A stretch of 64,000 nt of DNA from Streptomyces sp. YIM 130001 (GTDB lineage: Bacteria; Actinomycetota; Actinomycetes; Streptomycetales; Streptomycetaceae), in NCBI RefSeq assembly GCF_003574445.1, contig NZ_KZ984569.1, forward strand, positions 62,001 to 126,000, in the 5' to 3' direction. Below are positions 16,796-25,186 of the stretch, in pieces (the first letter of the stretch is position 1; every line of letters starts with the position of its first letter). Both the position numbers and the translations under genes were made by a program. The notes beneath the pieces are model-generated. The model was given only the letters and a program-made list of their open reading frames with translations. It was not told the origin of the DNA and searched no databases.

Positions 16796-17791
16796 ATGTC
16801 CCCCGCCGTACTCCCCCGCACGGGCCGCCGTCGCGCCGCCGTAGGCACCACCGCGTGCCTGGTCGTGGCGGGGCTGCTGCTGTGGTGGCTGCTGCCGGCG
16901 GACAGCGCGGAACCCAGCGGACGCGTCACGTTCAGCACCGGCGTCGACGCCGGGGTCTACGAGAAGTACGGAAAGCTGCTGCAGCGGGCGGCCTCCCGCG
17001 ATCTGCCCGACCTCGACATTGACCTGGAGACCAGCGACGGCTCGCAGGAGAACGTGGCACGAGTCGCGCAGGGCCGCGCGGACTTCACCATCGCGGCCGC
17101 GGACGCGGTGGAGCAGTACCAGCTGGAGGGCTATCCCGGCGGCGACCGGCTGCGCGGCTGCGCCCGCCTGTACGACGACTACATCCAGCTGGTCGTGCCG
17201 CAGGGTTCGGACATCAAGGAGGCCGCGGACCTGCGCGGCAAGCGAGTGGCCGTCGGCCAGGACCGCTCCGGGGTACGCCTGGTCGCCGACCGGGTGCTGA
17301 AGGCGGCCGGCCTCGACCTGGACAAGGACCTCGAGGCCGTGGCGAGCGGCATCGACGAGGCACCCGAGCATCTGTCCAAGGGCGACGTCGACGCGTTCTT
17401 CTGGTCGGGCGGGCTGCCCACGAGCAGCGTGCGCGAGTTGTCCGAGCGCGACGACGTCCGCCTGGTGCCCCTCGGGTCACTCGTCACGGAACTGCACAAG
17501 CAGGGCGGGGCGTCGCGCTACTACCGCGCCGCCGTGATGCCGGCGGACGCCTACCCGCGCGCGCAGAACAGCGCTGTGCCCACGCTCGCGGTAGCCAACC
17601 TCCTGGTCACCACCGTCGGTCAGGACTCGGCCGTCACCCAGGGCCTGACCCGCACGGTCATCGACAACCGGGATCACATCGGTTCCAAGGTGCACGCGGC
17701 TCAGCTGGTCGATCTGCGGACCGCGATCTACACGGACCCGCTGGCGCTGCACACGGGTGCTCGGGACTACTACCGGTCCGTGAAGCCGTAG
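16796..17791 (+). CDS. TAXI-family TRAP-type solute-binding protein
   Basis: A 331-residue protein. Residues 16-36 form a membrane anchor or uncleaved signal (TTACLVVAGLLLWWLLP). The rest follows the TAXI (TRAP-associated extracytoplasmic immunogenic) fold: FSTGVDAGVYEKYGKLLQ near the start of the domain, AADLRGKRVAVGQDRSG in the middle, and DVDAFFWSGGLPTSSV. Such proteins bind glutamate, glutamine or other small acids. No TRAP permease lies nearby. It converges on gluK with 31 bp between the stops and sits next to the glutamate sensor and transporter, so a role in presenting glutamate to the sensor is possible but unproven. The ATG at 16796 has AGGA 8-9 nt upstream. Confidence 0.82.
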   Translation: MSPAVLPRTGRRRAAVGTTACLVVAGLLLWWLLPADSAEPSGRVTFSTGVDAGVYEKYGKLLQRAASRDLPDLDIDLETSDGSQENVARVAQGRADFTIAAADAVEQYQLEGYPGGDRLRGCARLYDDYIQLVVPQGSDIKEAADLRGKRVAVGQDRSGVRLVADRVLKAAGLDLDKDLEAVASGIDEAPEHLSKGDVDAFFWSGGLPTSSVRELSERDDVRLVPLGSLVTELHKQGGASRYYRAAVMPADAYPRAQNSAVPTLAVANLLVTTVGQDSAVTQGLTRTVIDNRDHIGSKVHAAQLVDLRTAIYTDPLALHTGARDYYRSVKP

Positions 17792-17822
17792 GCCCTGCCG
17801 ACGAGTTCGAGGACCTCGCGCC

Positions 17823-19226
17823 TCAGCCCGTGGGAGCCATCCGCGGCAGTGTGACCGTCACCTTGAGCCCGTGCGGCGCGTGATGGCCGTACTCGACCCG
17901 TCCGCCGCCCGCCGCGAGCAACGCGCGCGTGATGGACAGGCCCAGACCGGAGCCCTTGACGTTCTGGTGGCGGCCACTGCGCCAGAACCGGTCGCCGATC
18001 CGCACCAGTTCGTCGTCCGTGAGTCCCGGACCGCGGTCGGCCACCACGATGGTGGCCGAGTCCCCGTCGGAGCCGACGGAGACGGTCACCGCCTCGCCCC
18101 GTGGCGTGAACTTGAGGGCGTTGTCGATCACCGCGTCGAGCGCACTGGAGACAGCCACCCCGTCCGCCCAGGCAGTCGCGGCGGCCCGGCCGTCGAAGGA
18201 GAGGCCGACCCCTCGGTCGTCGGCGAGCGGCCGCCAGGCGTCCACCCGCTCGGCCGCGAGCTCCCCGATGTCCGTCAGACCGAGATCGGCCGGTGCGTGT
18301 TCGGCGAGCGCCAGGTCGAGCAGGTCGTCGAGGACCTGGGCCAGCCGTTTGCCCTCGGTGCGCACCGAGGCGATCTCCTCGTTGCCCTCCGGCAGTTCGA
18401 GCCCGAGCAGCTCGATCCGCAGCAGCAGCGCCGACAGCGGATTCCGCAGTTGGTGGGAGGCGTCGGCGACAAAGGCACGCTGTTGTTCGAGGACGTCCTC
18501 GACGTTGTCGGCCATCTCGTTGAACGAACCGGCGAGACGCTGCAGTTCGGGCGGGCCGCCGGCCGCGGCCACCCGGGACTTGAGCCGGCCGGTGGCGATG
18601 TCGTGGGTCGTGGCGTCGAGCACCCGCACCGGACGCAGCACCCAGCCGGTGAGCCGGAGCGCGGCCCCGATGGCGACCAGCATGGCCACCGCCTCACCCG
18701 CCCCGATGAGCAGCCAGCCGCGCAGGATCGCCGAACGCATGTCGCCGGTCGGTGACTCGGTGAGCACCACGGCGACCACGTCGCCGTCCCTGATGACCGG
18801 AGAGGCCACGTACAGCCGCTTGCGCTCCCAGGGCCAGACCTGCGGGGGATCGTGGCTCCTGCGGCTGTACAGCGCCTCCTCGAAGGCGCCACGGCCCTCG
18901 CCGGACTCCGGCACCCGCCAGTGCGGGGCGCGGGTCATGGACTCGCCGTTGCGGTAGAACACCCCCGCTCTGATGCCGTACACGCGGTTGTAGCGCACCA
19001 GTTCCTGTTCGAGGGTCACCTGGCGCTCGTCCCTGCGGGTGCTTTCGGAGGCGTCGTCGTGGGTGACGTACTGGGCGAGGCCTGCGAAGCGGGCGGTGTC
19101 GTCGATGCGGTCGACCACGACCTGCTGTTGGTGCCCGTTGGCCAGGCTCACCGCCAAGGGCACTCCGAGGGCGAGCAGAACACCGGCCATCAGGACGATG
19201 AGCAGCGGGAGCAGTCGGGTACGCAC
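17823..19226 (-). CDS. gluK: Sensor histidine kinase GluK (glutamate-sensing)
   Basis: A 467-residue membrane sensor. The first transmembrane helix is at about 5-27 (LLPLLIVLMAGVLLALGV), followed by an extracellular domain of about 140 residues and a second helix near 165-185 leading into a HAMP domain (LRPVRVLD). The H-box is ASHQLRNPL with phospho-His near 257, the N-box VIDNALKFTP, and the G-boxes DRGPGL and GSGLGLSI. The GTG at 19226 is the only start codon near the first helix and lies 14 nt after the gluR stop, so it is translated from the gluR message. From memory the homologous pair in S. coelicolor senses extracellular glutamate and controls gluABCD. Confidence 0.88.
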   Translation of the reverse strand: MRTRLLPLLIVLMAGVLLALGVPLAVSLANGHQQQVVVDRIDDTARFAGLAQYVTHDDASESTRRDERQVTLEQELVRYNRVYGIRAGVFYRNGESMTRAPHWRVPESGEGRGAFEEALYSRRSHDPPQVWPWERKRLYVASPVIRDGDVVAVVLTESPTGDMRSAILRGWLLIGAGEAVAMLVAIGAALRLTGWVLRPVRVLDATTHDIATGRLKSRVAAAGGPPELQRLAGSFNEMADNVEDVLEQQRAFVADASHQLRNPLSALLLRIELLGLELPEGNEEIASVRTEGKRLAQVLDDLLDLALAEHAPADLGLTDIGELAAERVDAWRPLADDRGVGLSFDGRAAATAWADGVAVSSALDAVIDNALKFTPRGEAVTVSVGSDGDSATIVVADRGPGLTDDELVRIGDRFWRSGRHQNVKGSGLGLSITRALLAAGGGRVEYGHHAPHGLKVTVTLPRMAPTG

Positions 19227-19240
19227 GAACGGGACCCGCG

Positions 19241-19927
19241 CTACGCGGGAGCGACGAGCCGATAGCCGACGCCCCGCACCGTTTCGATCAGTGCGGGCAT
19301 CCGGAGCTTGGAACGCAGCGAGGCGACGTGCACCTCGAGAGTGCGGCCGGTCCCCTCCCAACTCGTGCGCCACACCTCGCTGATGATCTGTTCGCGCCGG
19401 AAGACCACGCCGGGGCGCTGGGCGAGCAGCGCGAGCAGGTCGAACTCCTTGCGGGTCAGCTGCACGGCGTCGCCGGAGACGGTGACCTGGCGGGTGGGCA
19501 GTTCGATCCGGACCGCTCCGAGCAGTAGGGCCTCGTCCGGCGCGGCGGCCGCGTCGTCGGGTGCGGTGCGGCGGCTCACGGCGTGGATGCGGGCGAGGAG
19601 TTCCCCGGTGTCGTACGGCTTCACGACGTAGTCGTCGGCACCGAGGTTGAGGCCGTGGATGCGGCTGCGGACGTCGGCACGCGCGGTGACCATGATCACC
19701 GGCGTGGAGGTGAGGCGACGGATCTTGCCGCACACCTCGTAGCCGTCCAGATCGGGCAGGCCAAGGTCGAGGAGGACGACTCCGAAGGGCTCGCGTTCGG
19801 TGGGCAGCAGGGCGCGAAGGGCGTCCTCGCCGTTGCGTGCGTGCGTCACCTCGAAACCGTGCCGTGCCAGCACGGCGGAGAGGGCTGCGGCGACATGGTC
19901 GTCGTCCTCGACCAGCAGCAGTCTCAT
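19241..19927 (-). CDS. gluR: Response regulator GluR, OmpR family
   Basis: A 228-residue two-domain regulator. The receiver domain has VEDDD at 6-10, phospho-Asp54 in LLDLGLPDL and the conserved Lys in VVKPYDTGE. The winged-helix output domain covers the C-terminal 95 residues with LTRKEFDLLALLAQRPG and VRGVGYRLV at the end. The ATG at 19927 has a strong GGGGGAGGG site. Divergently transcribed from gluA with 284 bp between the starts, which is the likely target region. Cotranscribed with gluK. Confidence 0.9.
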   Translation of the reverse strand: MRLLLVEDDDHVAAALSAVLARHGFEVTHARNGEDALRALLPTEREPFGVVLLDLGLPDLDGYEVCGKIRRLTSTPVIMVTARADVRSRIHGLNLGADDYVVKPYDTGELLARIHAVSRRTAPDDAAAAPDEALLLGAVRIELPTRQVTVSGDAVQLTRKEFDLLALLAQRPGVVFRREQIISEVWRTSWEGTGRTLEVHVASLRSKLRMPALIETVRGVGYRLVAPA

Positions 19928-20144
19928 CCCTCCCCCTTTCCGATTCGGCCACTGTCCGGACACCGGGTGGCTACGCGCGCGTGCAGGAATGCACCAAGGC
20001 ATCCACTCCGATGAGTCACCACGACGTCAAGAGCGTTCTGGTCACGGGCAGGTTCCGTTACGCACCCGGTACGCGCGCGGGGCGTCCCCTTCACGCGGTG
20101 TGTCCGGTTGCGGCCGGATCGTTATGCTCAATTTCCCCTCAGAT

Positions 20145-20174
20145 GTAATGACGCTGGTCGCACCGCGTTATTAC
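20145..20174 (+). promoter_or_regulatory. Inverted repeat in the gluA upstream region
   Basis: Arms GTAATGACG (20145-20153) and CGTTATTAC (20166-20174), with one mismatch that would be a G-U pair in RNA, around a 12-nt spacer. It is AT-richer than the surroundings and lies 38 nt before the gluA start, so it may be an operator for GluR or a leader hairpin. The assignment is inference. Confidence 0.45.
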
Positions 20175-20211
20175 TGTCCTCCCAACCGAGGAGGATGGAG
20201 CAAGTACCCCC

Positions 20212-20988
20212 ATGGCCGAAGTATCGGTGACCAAGGACGCCGCACCCGCGGCCGACGAACTGGTCGCGCTTAGGAACGTCAACAAGCACTTCGGCGCGTT
20301 GCACGTGCTCCAGGACATCGACCTGACCATCGACCGCGGCGAGGTCGTCGTCGTCATCGGGCCGTCCGGTTCGGGCAAGTCCACGCTGTGCCGCGCCATC
20401 AACCGCCTGGAGACCGTCGAATCCGGCACGATCACCATCGACGGCAAGCCGCTGCCCCAGGAGGGCAAGGAGCTGGCGCGACTGCGGGCCGACGTCGGCA
20501 TGGTCTTCCAGTCCTTCAACCTCTTCGCGCACAAGACGGTGCTCGAGAACGTGACGCTGGGCCAGGTCAAGGTCCGCAAGACGGAGAAGAAGGCGGCCGA
20601 GGAGCAGGCACGCAAGCTGCTCGACCGCGTCGGCGTCGGCACACAGGCCGACAAGTACCCGGCGCAGCTGTCGGGTGGCCAGCAGCAACGCGTGGCGATC
20701 GCACGGGCGTTGGCGATGGACCCGAAGATCATGCTCTTCGACGAGCCGACGTCCGCCCTCGACCCCGAGATGATCAACGAGGTCCTCGAGGTCATGCAGC
20801 AGCTCGCCAGGGACGGCATGACGATGGTCGTCGTCACGCACGAGATGGGCTTCGCGCGTTCGGCGGCCAACCGGGTCGTGTTCATGGCCGACGGCCGCAT
20901 CGTCGAAGAGGCCACGCCCGACCAGTTCTTCAGCCACCCGCGCAGCGACCGGGCCAAGGACTTCCTGTCGAAGATCCTGCACCACTGA
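20212..20988 (+). CDS. gluA: Glutamate ABC transporter ATP-binding protein GluA
   Basis: A 258-residue ATPase of the polar amino acid uptake family. Walker A GPSGSGKST at 50-58, Q-loop VFQSFNLF, signature LSGGQQQRVAIARAL, Walker B MLFDEPTSALDPE and H-loop VTHEMGF are all intact. It energises glutamate import through GluC/GluD with the binding protein GluB. The start ATG has GAGGAGG and GGAG at 20188-20200, the nearer of them 11 nt away. It is followed by gluB after 46 nt. The neighbouring gluR/gluK genes are the likely regulators. Confidence 0.93.
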   Translation: MAEVSVTKDAAPAADELVALRNVNKHFGALHVLQDIDLTIDRGEVVVVIGPSGSGKSTLCRAINRLETVESGTITIDGKPLPQEGKELARLRADVGMVFQSFNLFAHKTVLENVTLGQVKVRKTEKKAAEEQARKLLDRVGVGTQADKYPAQLSGGQQQRVAIARALAMDPKIMLFDEPTSALDPEMINEVLEVMQQLARDGMTMVVVTHEMGFARSAANRVVFMADGRIVEEATPDQFFSHPRSDRAKDFLSKILHH

Positions 20989-21034
20989 CGCCCACGCGTC
21001 TCCCGTCACCTGTCCGAAACGAAGGATGTTCACC

Positions 21035-21955
21035 ATGAAGCTCCGTAAGTCCGCCGCCGTCGCGGCGACGATCGCGGCCCTCGCCCTCACCGCCACGGCC
21101 TGTGGCGGCGACTCCGGTACCGCGGGCGACAAGCCCGAGGGCGGCACCGGCGGCAAGGACCAGCCGAAGCTGCCGACGTACACGGTCGCCAAGGACGTGG
21201 ACGTCGACTCGCCGGCCCTGAAGAAGGCCCAGAAGTCCGGGAAGATCGTCTTCGGTGCCAAGAACGACCAGCCGTACCTCGGCTTCGAGGACACCGACGG
21301 CAAGCGTTCCGGCTTCGACATCGAGATCGCCAAGATGGTCGCGGCCGACCTCGGGTTCAAGCCGAGCCAGATCGAGTTCAAGACCGTCGACTCCGGTGTG
21401 CGCGAGACGACCATCTCCAAGGGCGAGGTCGATCTGTACGTGGGCACGTACACGATCAACGACGAGCGCAAGAAGCAGGTCGGCTTCGCGGGCCCGTACT
21501 TCATGGCGGGCGCCGACCTCCTGGTCCGCAAGGGCGAGAAGGGCATCAAGGGCCCCGAGACCGTGAAGGGCAAGAAGGTCTGCTCGATCGTCGGCTCGAC
21601 GCCGCTGCAGGAGATCAAGAAGTCCAAGTACGGCGCCGAGACGGTCGAGTTGTCCAAGTACTCGGAGTGCGTCCAGCAGCTCCTGAACAACGAGGTCGAC
21701 GCCGTCACCACCGACGACGCGATCCTTCAGGGCTACGCCGCCCAGCGTCAGGAGAAGCTCGAGGTCGTCGGCAAGCCCTTCACCGAGGAGCCCTACGGCG
21801 TCGGCATGAAGAAGAACGACAAGGCGCTGCGTGACGCGGTCTCCGACGCTCTGGAGAACCACCAGAAGAACGGCGACTACAAGAAGGCGTACGAGGCCAC
21901 CCTGGGCCTGTCCGGCTCGAAGCCGCAGGACCCGCCGGCCCTCGAGCGCTACTGA
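21035..21955 (+). CDS. gluB: Glutamate-binding lipoprotein GluB
   Basis: A 306-residue substrate-binding protein. Lipobox LTATAC lies about 25 residues in, after a short basic start. The mature protein opens with a Gly/Lys-rich tether, then the periplasmic-binding fold for amino acids: KIVFGAKNDQPYLGFED, GFDIEIAKMVAADLG, VDLYVGTYTINDERKKQVGF and a conserved pair of cysteines (KKVCSIV and SECVQQ). The ATG at 21035 is chosen because GAAGGA sits about 10 nt away; the ATG 9 nt earlier overlaps that site too closely. It is followed by a strong hairpin before gluC. Confidence 0.92.
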   Translation: MKLRKSAAVAATIAALALTATACGGDSGTAGDKPEGGTGGKDQPKLPTYTVAKDVDVDSPALKKAQKSGKIVFGAKNDQPYLGFEDTDGKRSGFDIEIAKMVAADLGFKPSQIEFKTVDSGVRETTISKGEVDLYVGTYTINDERKKQVGFAGPYFMAGADLLVRKGEKGIKGPETVKGKKVCSIVGSTPLQEIKKSKYGAETVELSKYSECVQQLLNNEVDAVTTDDAILQGYAAQRQEKLEVVGKPFTEEPYGVGMKKNDKALRDAVSDALENHQKNGDYKKAYEATLGLSGSKPQDPPALERY

Positions 21956-22004
21956 CCCACAGTCCGGTACGCCTCTTCTGATCAACCGGCAGTGAGCTGC
22001 AGTG

Positions 22005-22039
22005 GCCCCGCACGCGTGCTCCACGCGCGCGTGCGGGGC
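22005..22039 (+). terminator. Intra-operon hairpin between gluB and gluC
   Basis: A perfect 12-bp stem, GCCCCGCACGCG (22005-22016) with its complement (22028-22039), and an 11-nt loop, 50 nt after the gluB stop and 45 nt before gluC. It probably protects the gluB message or partly stops transcription, so the binding protein outnumbers the permeases. Its 3' arm overlaps the ACGCGCGCGT palindrome at 22023-22032. Confidence 0.75.
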
Positions 22040-22083
22040 GCGGCAACCCCTGCCCGTCCGCTGCCGCCCACGAGGACATCCCC

Positions 22084-22731
22084 GTGAATGTATTGCTCGA
22101 CCATCTCCCGGAGTTCCGCGAGGGGTTCATAGGCACCGTCCTGCTGACCCTGGCCAGCGGTCTCCTCGCGATGGTGCTCGGCGTGATCGTCGCCGGTTTT
22201 CGGGTCTCCCCCGTACCCCCGCTGCGGTTCCTCGGGACCGCCTGGGTCACGCTCTTCCGCAACACGCCCCTGACACTGCTGTTCCTGATCGCCTGGTTCG
22301 TCGTGCCGGTGATCTTCTGGCCCGGGCTCAGTCCATGGACCAAGGCGCTTCTCGCGCTCGGGTTCTACACCTCGGCGTTCGTCTGCGAAGCGGTCCGGTC
22401 CGGCATCAGCACGGTGCCGCTGGGGCAGGCCGAGGCCGCCCGTTCGATCGGCATGACCTTCATCCAGACGCTGCGCATGATCGTCCTGCCGCAGGCGACA
22501 CGGACCGTGATCGCCCCGCTGAGCTCGATCTTCATCGCTCTCACCAAGAACTCCGCCATCGCGGGCGCGTTCAGTGTGACCGAGCTCTTCGGCGTCCAGA
22601 AGCTCCTGAGTGACAAGGGCTTCGCGATCGTCCCGATCTTCCTGTTCGTGGCGATCGCGTACCTGATCGTCACCTTTACCATCAGCGGTCTTTTCCGGCT
22701 GCTCGAGCGGCGCATGGGGGTCGCACGATGA
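22084..22731 (+). CDS. gluC: Glutamate ABC transporter permease GluC
   Basis: A 215-residue inner-membrane permease of the His/Glu/Gln/Arg type with about five transmembrane helices. The N-terminal helix begins at TVLLTLASGLLAMVLGV, and the coupling loop EAARSIGMTFIQTLRMIVLPQA carries the EAA motif that contacts GluA. The GTG start has GAGGA 8 nt upstream. Its last codons overlap the gluD start by 4 bp (ATGA), so the two permeases are translationally coupled and would form the heterodimeric channel. Confidence 0.92.
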   Translation: MNVLLDHLPEFREGFIGTVLLTLASGLLAMVLGVIVAGFRVSPVPPLRFLGTAWVTLFRNTPLTLLFLIAWFVVPVIFWPGLSPWTKALLALGFYTSAFVCEAVRSGISTVPLGQAEAARSIGMTFIQTLRMIVLPQATRTVIAPLSSIFIALTKNSAIAGAFSVTELFGVQKLLSDKGFAIVPIFLFVAIAYLIVTFTISGLFRLLERRMGVAR

Positions 22732-23636
22732 GTTCGAGCGTCCTGTACGACGCACCGGGGCCCAAGGCCCGGGTGCGCAACATCGTTTACACGGTTCTGG
22801 GATCGGCCCTGGTCCTGGGGCTCGTCGCCTTCTCGATCTATCGCCTCGACGAGAAGGGCGTGCTCGAGCCCGAAGTCTGGAACATCTTCAACAACGCCGG
22901 GGTGCGGAACAGCATTCGCGACGGAGTGCTCAACACACTCAAGGTGTTCGCCCTTTCCGGGGTCCTTTCGCTCGTGTTCGGCATGCTGCTCGCCGTGGCG
23001 AGGCTCTCCGAGCACAAGTGGGTCAGTTGGCTCGCCACGGGGTTCATCGAACTCTTCCGGGCCGTCCCGCTGCTGATCACCATCTATGCACTGTGGGTGC
23101 TCTTCCTCAGCTACAAGGACGACCTGGGTGTGATCGGCCAGAACTCGGCGTTCTGGGCCCTGGTGATCGGTCTTTCCGTGTACAACGGCTGTGTTCAGGC
23201 GGAGGCGCTGCGCGCCGGCGTCAACGCCGTACCCCGCGGACAGGTCGAAGCGGCCTACGCGCTGGGGCTGCGCAAGACCCAGGTCATGACCATGCTGCTG
23301 CTTCCGCAGGCCATCCGATCGATGCTGCCGACGGTCATCAGCCAGCTGGTCGTCACACTCAAGGACTCGTCGCTCGGGTACATCGTGTTGTACGCGGAAC
23401 TGCTGTACGAGACCCGCCAAATGGCGAACAAGATCATCGTCAACGGTGAGAGCCCGATCACGGCTGTGGTCATCGTGGCGGGCGCCATCTACATCGCGCT
23501 GTGCCTCGCTCTGTCGTTCGTGGCGACCTGGATCGAGAAGCGCGGCCGTCGTAAGAAGACCGGCATCGCAGTGGCATCAGCCGTATCGGCGGCGGACTCA
23601 GCACCTGTCAACCCCACCGAGGGCGGGACCAAGTAG
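22728..23636 (+). CDS. gluD: Glutamate ABC transporter permease GluD
   Basis: A 302-residue permease, longer than GluC. Extra residues are an N-terminal cytoplasmic and first-helix segment (VLGSALVLGLVAFSIY), a loop of about 35 residues, and a Lys/Arg- then Ala/Ser-rich tail after the last helix. The coupling motif QVEAAYALGLRKTQVMTMLLLPQA matches the family. It starts with ATG overlapping the gluC stop by 4 bp. The operon ends at the hairpin 23711-23746. Confidence 0.92.
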   Translation: MSSSVLYDAPGPKARVRNIVYTVLGSALVLGLVAFSIYRLDEKGVLEPEVWNIFNNAGVRNSIRDGVLNTLKVFALSGVLSLVFGMLLAVARLSEHKWVSWLATGFIELFRAVPLLITIYALWVLFLSYKDDLGVIGQNSAFWALVIGLSVYNGCVQAEALRAGVNAVPRGQVEAAYALGLRKTQVMTMLLLPQAIRSMLPTVISQLVVTLKDSSLGYIVLYAELLYETRQMANKIIVNGESPITAVVIVAGAIYIALCLALSFVATWIEKRGRRKKTGIAVASAVSAADSAPVNPTEGGTK

Positions 23637-23710
23637 CGTCCACGACGCCGGCCGGGGCAAGGGCCAAAGGGCAAGTCCGGCAGTTGACGCTCGGCATGTG
23701 TCAACTCATC

Positions 23711-23746
23711 GACGGTGGGTGGATCACGAACAATCCACCCACCGTC
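23711..23746 (+). terminator. Terminator of the gluABCD operon
   Basis: A perfect 14-bp inverted repeat (23711-23724 with 23733-23746) and an 8-nt loop, 74 nt after the gluD stop. Confidence 0.88.
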
Positions 23747-23953
23747 CGGTTGCCCCGGGGCTCTAGGCATCACCTCCGGCGAACTTCCGGAGATGTCAGC
23801 GGTGAGTGTTCAGCCGCTACCAACAGGCATGCCCCGCCGCTTCACGTAAATCTTGCCGAAGCCGCGTTCACTCGCACACCGACAAAGAGTTCTGCTCCGC
23901 GATTCCGTGGTCGGAACCGCCCCGTGAAGACCCGCCGATAACCAAGAACGCGG

Positions 23954-23990
23954 ACGGGCCGGTCGGGAGGCGCTCTCCCGACCGGCCCGT
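23954..23990 (-). terminator. Terminator of the small secreted protein gene
   Basis: A perfect 16-bp inverted repeat (23954-23969 with 23975-23990) and a 5-nt loop, 10 nt beyond the stop of the minus-strand gene at 24001. The 200 bp to its left (23750-23950) hold nothing I recognise. Confidence 0.9.
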
Positions 23991-24000
23991 GACGTGCCAG

Positions 24001-24486
24001 CTACTTCGCAGTGAGCCAGACCCGCGCGACGCTGCTCGTGGGCCACGCGATGTCGCCCTCACCCGGCACGCCGGTCGATGCGTCACCTGAGTTCGTGGCG
24101 TGGTACTTGAGGCCCTTTTTGGCCTTCATCGTGACGGTGTTGGTCCAGCAGGTCTTGCCCAAATTGCAGCCCTTGGGGTCGGCGTGTGTGTAGTCCTGGA
24201 GCTTGCCCTTCCGGTAGCTCGACAGAGCGGCACTGGGGCGCAAGATAGTGACGTTCTTTTGGCACTTCATGTAACCGCGGGCCTTGATCTTGCCGCTTTT
24301 CTGCCAAACCTTCACGTAATTGCGGCACTTGTTGTAGCTCTTGCCCCAGTCTGAGTCGGAGTTCGCCGCCTTGGCTGCGAACTCCGCGTGACCGTCTGCG
24401 GGTGCGGCCTGGGCGGCCGCGCCTGTCATGAGGATGCAGGCGAGCGCGGCGGTGCTGATACCCGCCCCGCGCATGGTCTTGCGCAT
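24001..24486 (-). CDS. Small secreted protein, unknown function
   Basis: A 161-residue protein. A signal peptide is clear (MRKTMRG, hydrophobic STAALACILMTGAAA, cleavage after AQA). The mature part of about 130 residues is basic, with four cysteines in KCRNY, KCQKN and GCNLGKTC, spaced so that two disulfides are possible, and it ends ARVWLTAK. The ATG at 24486 has AAGGGG about 9 nt upstream; the frame extends to 24537. The base composition is visibly poorer in G+C than the flanking core genes and the codons are less biased, which suggests recent acquisition. No family is recognised; a small exported structural or binding protein is a guess. Confidence 0.7.
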   Translation of the reverse strand: MRKTMRGAGISTAALACILMTGAAAQAAPADGHAEFAAKAANSDSDWGKSYNKCRNYVKVWQKSGKIKARGYMKCQKNVTILRPSAALSSYRKGKLQDYTHADPKGCNLGKTCWTNTVTMKAKKGLKYHATNSGDASTGVPGEGDIAWPTSSVARVWLTAK

Positions 24487-25186
24487 AGTCCGTCCCCTTG
24501 TTGTCCGTGCCCCCGCGTGGGACAGCATCGATTTCAAAGGTAGGAGAGGGGCGAGGCCAGAAGTAGGGGAGTTGAGGGACTATTGAGCTTCGGGGTGGGG
24601 GATGTGGCGAAACGCCAGAGCACGGCGCCTCGGTTTCCTGAACCGAAGGACGGCGGAACAAAGCGCCCTGGACGAGCCTCGTCACGGCCCCGGGGCCGCG
24701 AAGGCGCCGTTCGTGAACAACATCGCGGCTCCTCCCGGAGCCACGGCGTACGTCGCCATCGTCCGCGCAGTTCCGGGCCACCAGGCGCGTCCTATTGCCT
24801 CGGGTCACCAGTGGGGGGCCGGGGCTGAGGGTGACGCGTTTCAGCGTGCACCAGCGCCTTTTGAGCCGGCGGAGGTGCGCTCGCCGAGAACGCGAAGGTC
24901 TCTGGTCAGGATGCGCCTGGCGCAAGTGTCGGCGTCGAGGGCTCGTTCGGACCTCACAGTGCAGACGTGGCACGACCACTCGCGTCACCATCGTGCACGT
25001 AGAGTCGCGAGATGAGTGTTCCGCGGTCGCGCCTACAGTCGGTCGGCGAAGTTTGTCGGGACCAACAGTCACTTGACGCAGGGCAGCGGCAGTGGGTTGC
25101 ATACGTTCTGTGATCGCGCACCCCGCTCCATGCGTCCCTCCTGGTACGAGTCCCAGGGCAGCTCTCGCAGCGGGGAGCCGCACGCC
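24487..25186. other. 700-bp divergent gap, nothing recognised
   Basis: This gap lies between the small secreted protein and the divergent FAD monooxygenase. The open frames within it look non-coding (Arg/Pro-rich, no similarity I recognise). Composition is mixed, with A/T-richer patches around 24540-24660. It should hold the promoters of both neighbours, but I cannot point to convincing -35/-10 pairs. Confidence 0.5.

Noticed and set aside
20195..20230. A 12-codon upstream frame (ATG at 20195) overlapping the gluA start
   Set aside because: GAGGAGG lies directly against its ATG with no spacing, so it cannot start efficiently; the purine-rich stretch is better explained as the gluA ribosome site.
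24602..25015. A plus-strand frame in the gap upstream of the monooxygenase
   Set aside because: Starts without a ribosome site, has no recognisable motif, and its composition is like non-coding shadow frames.
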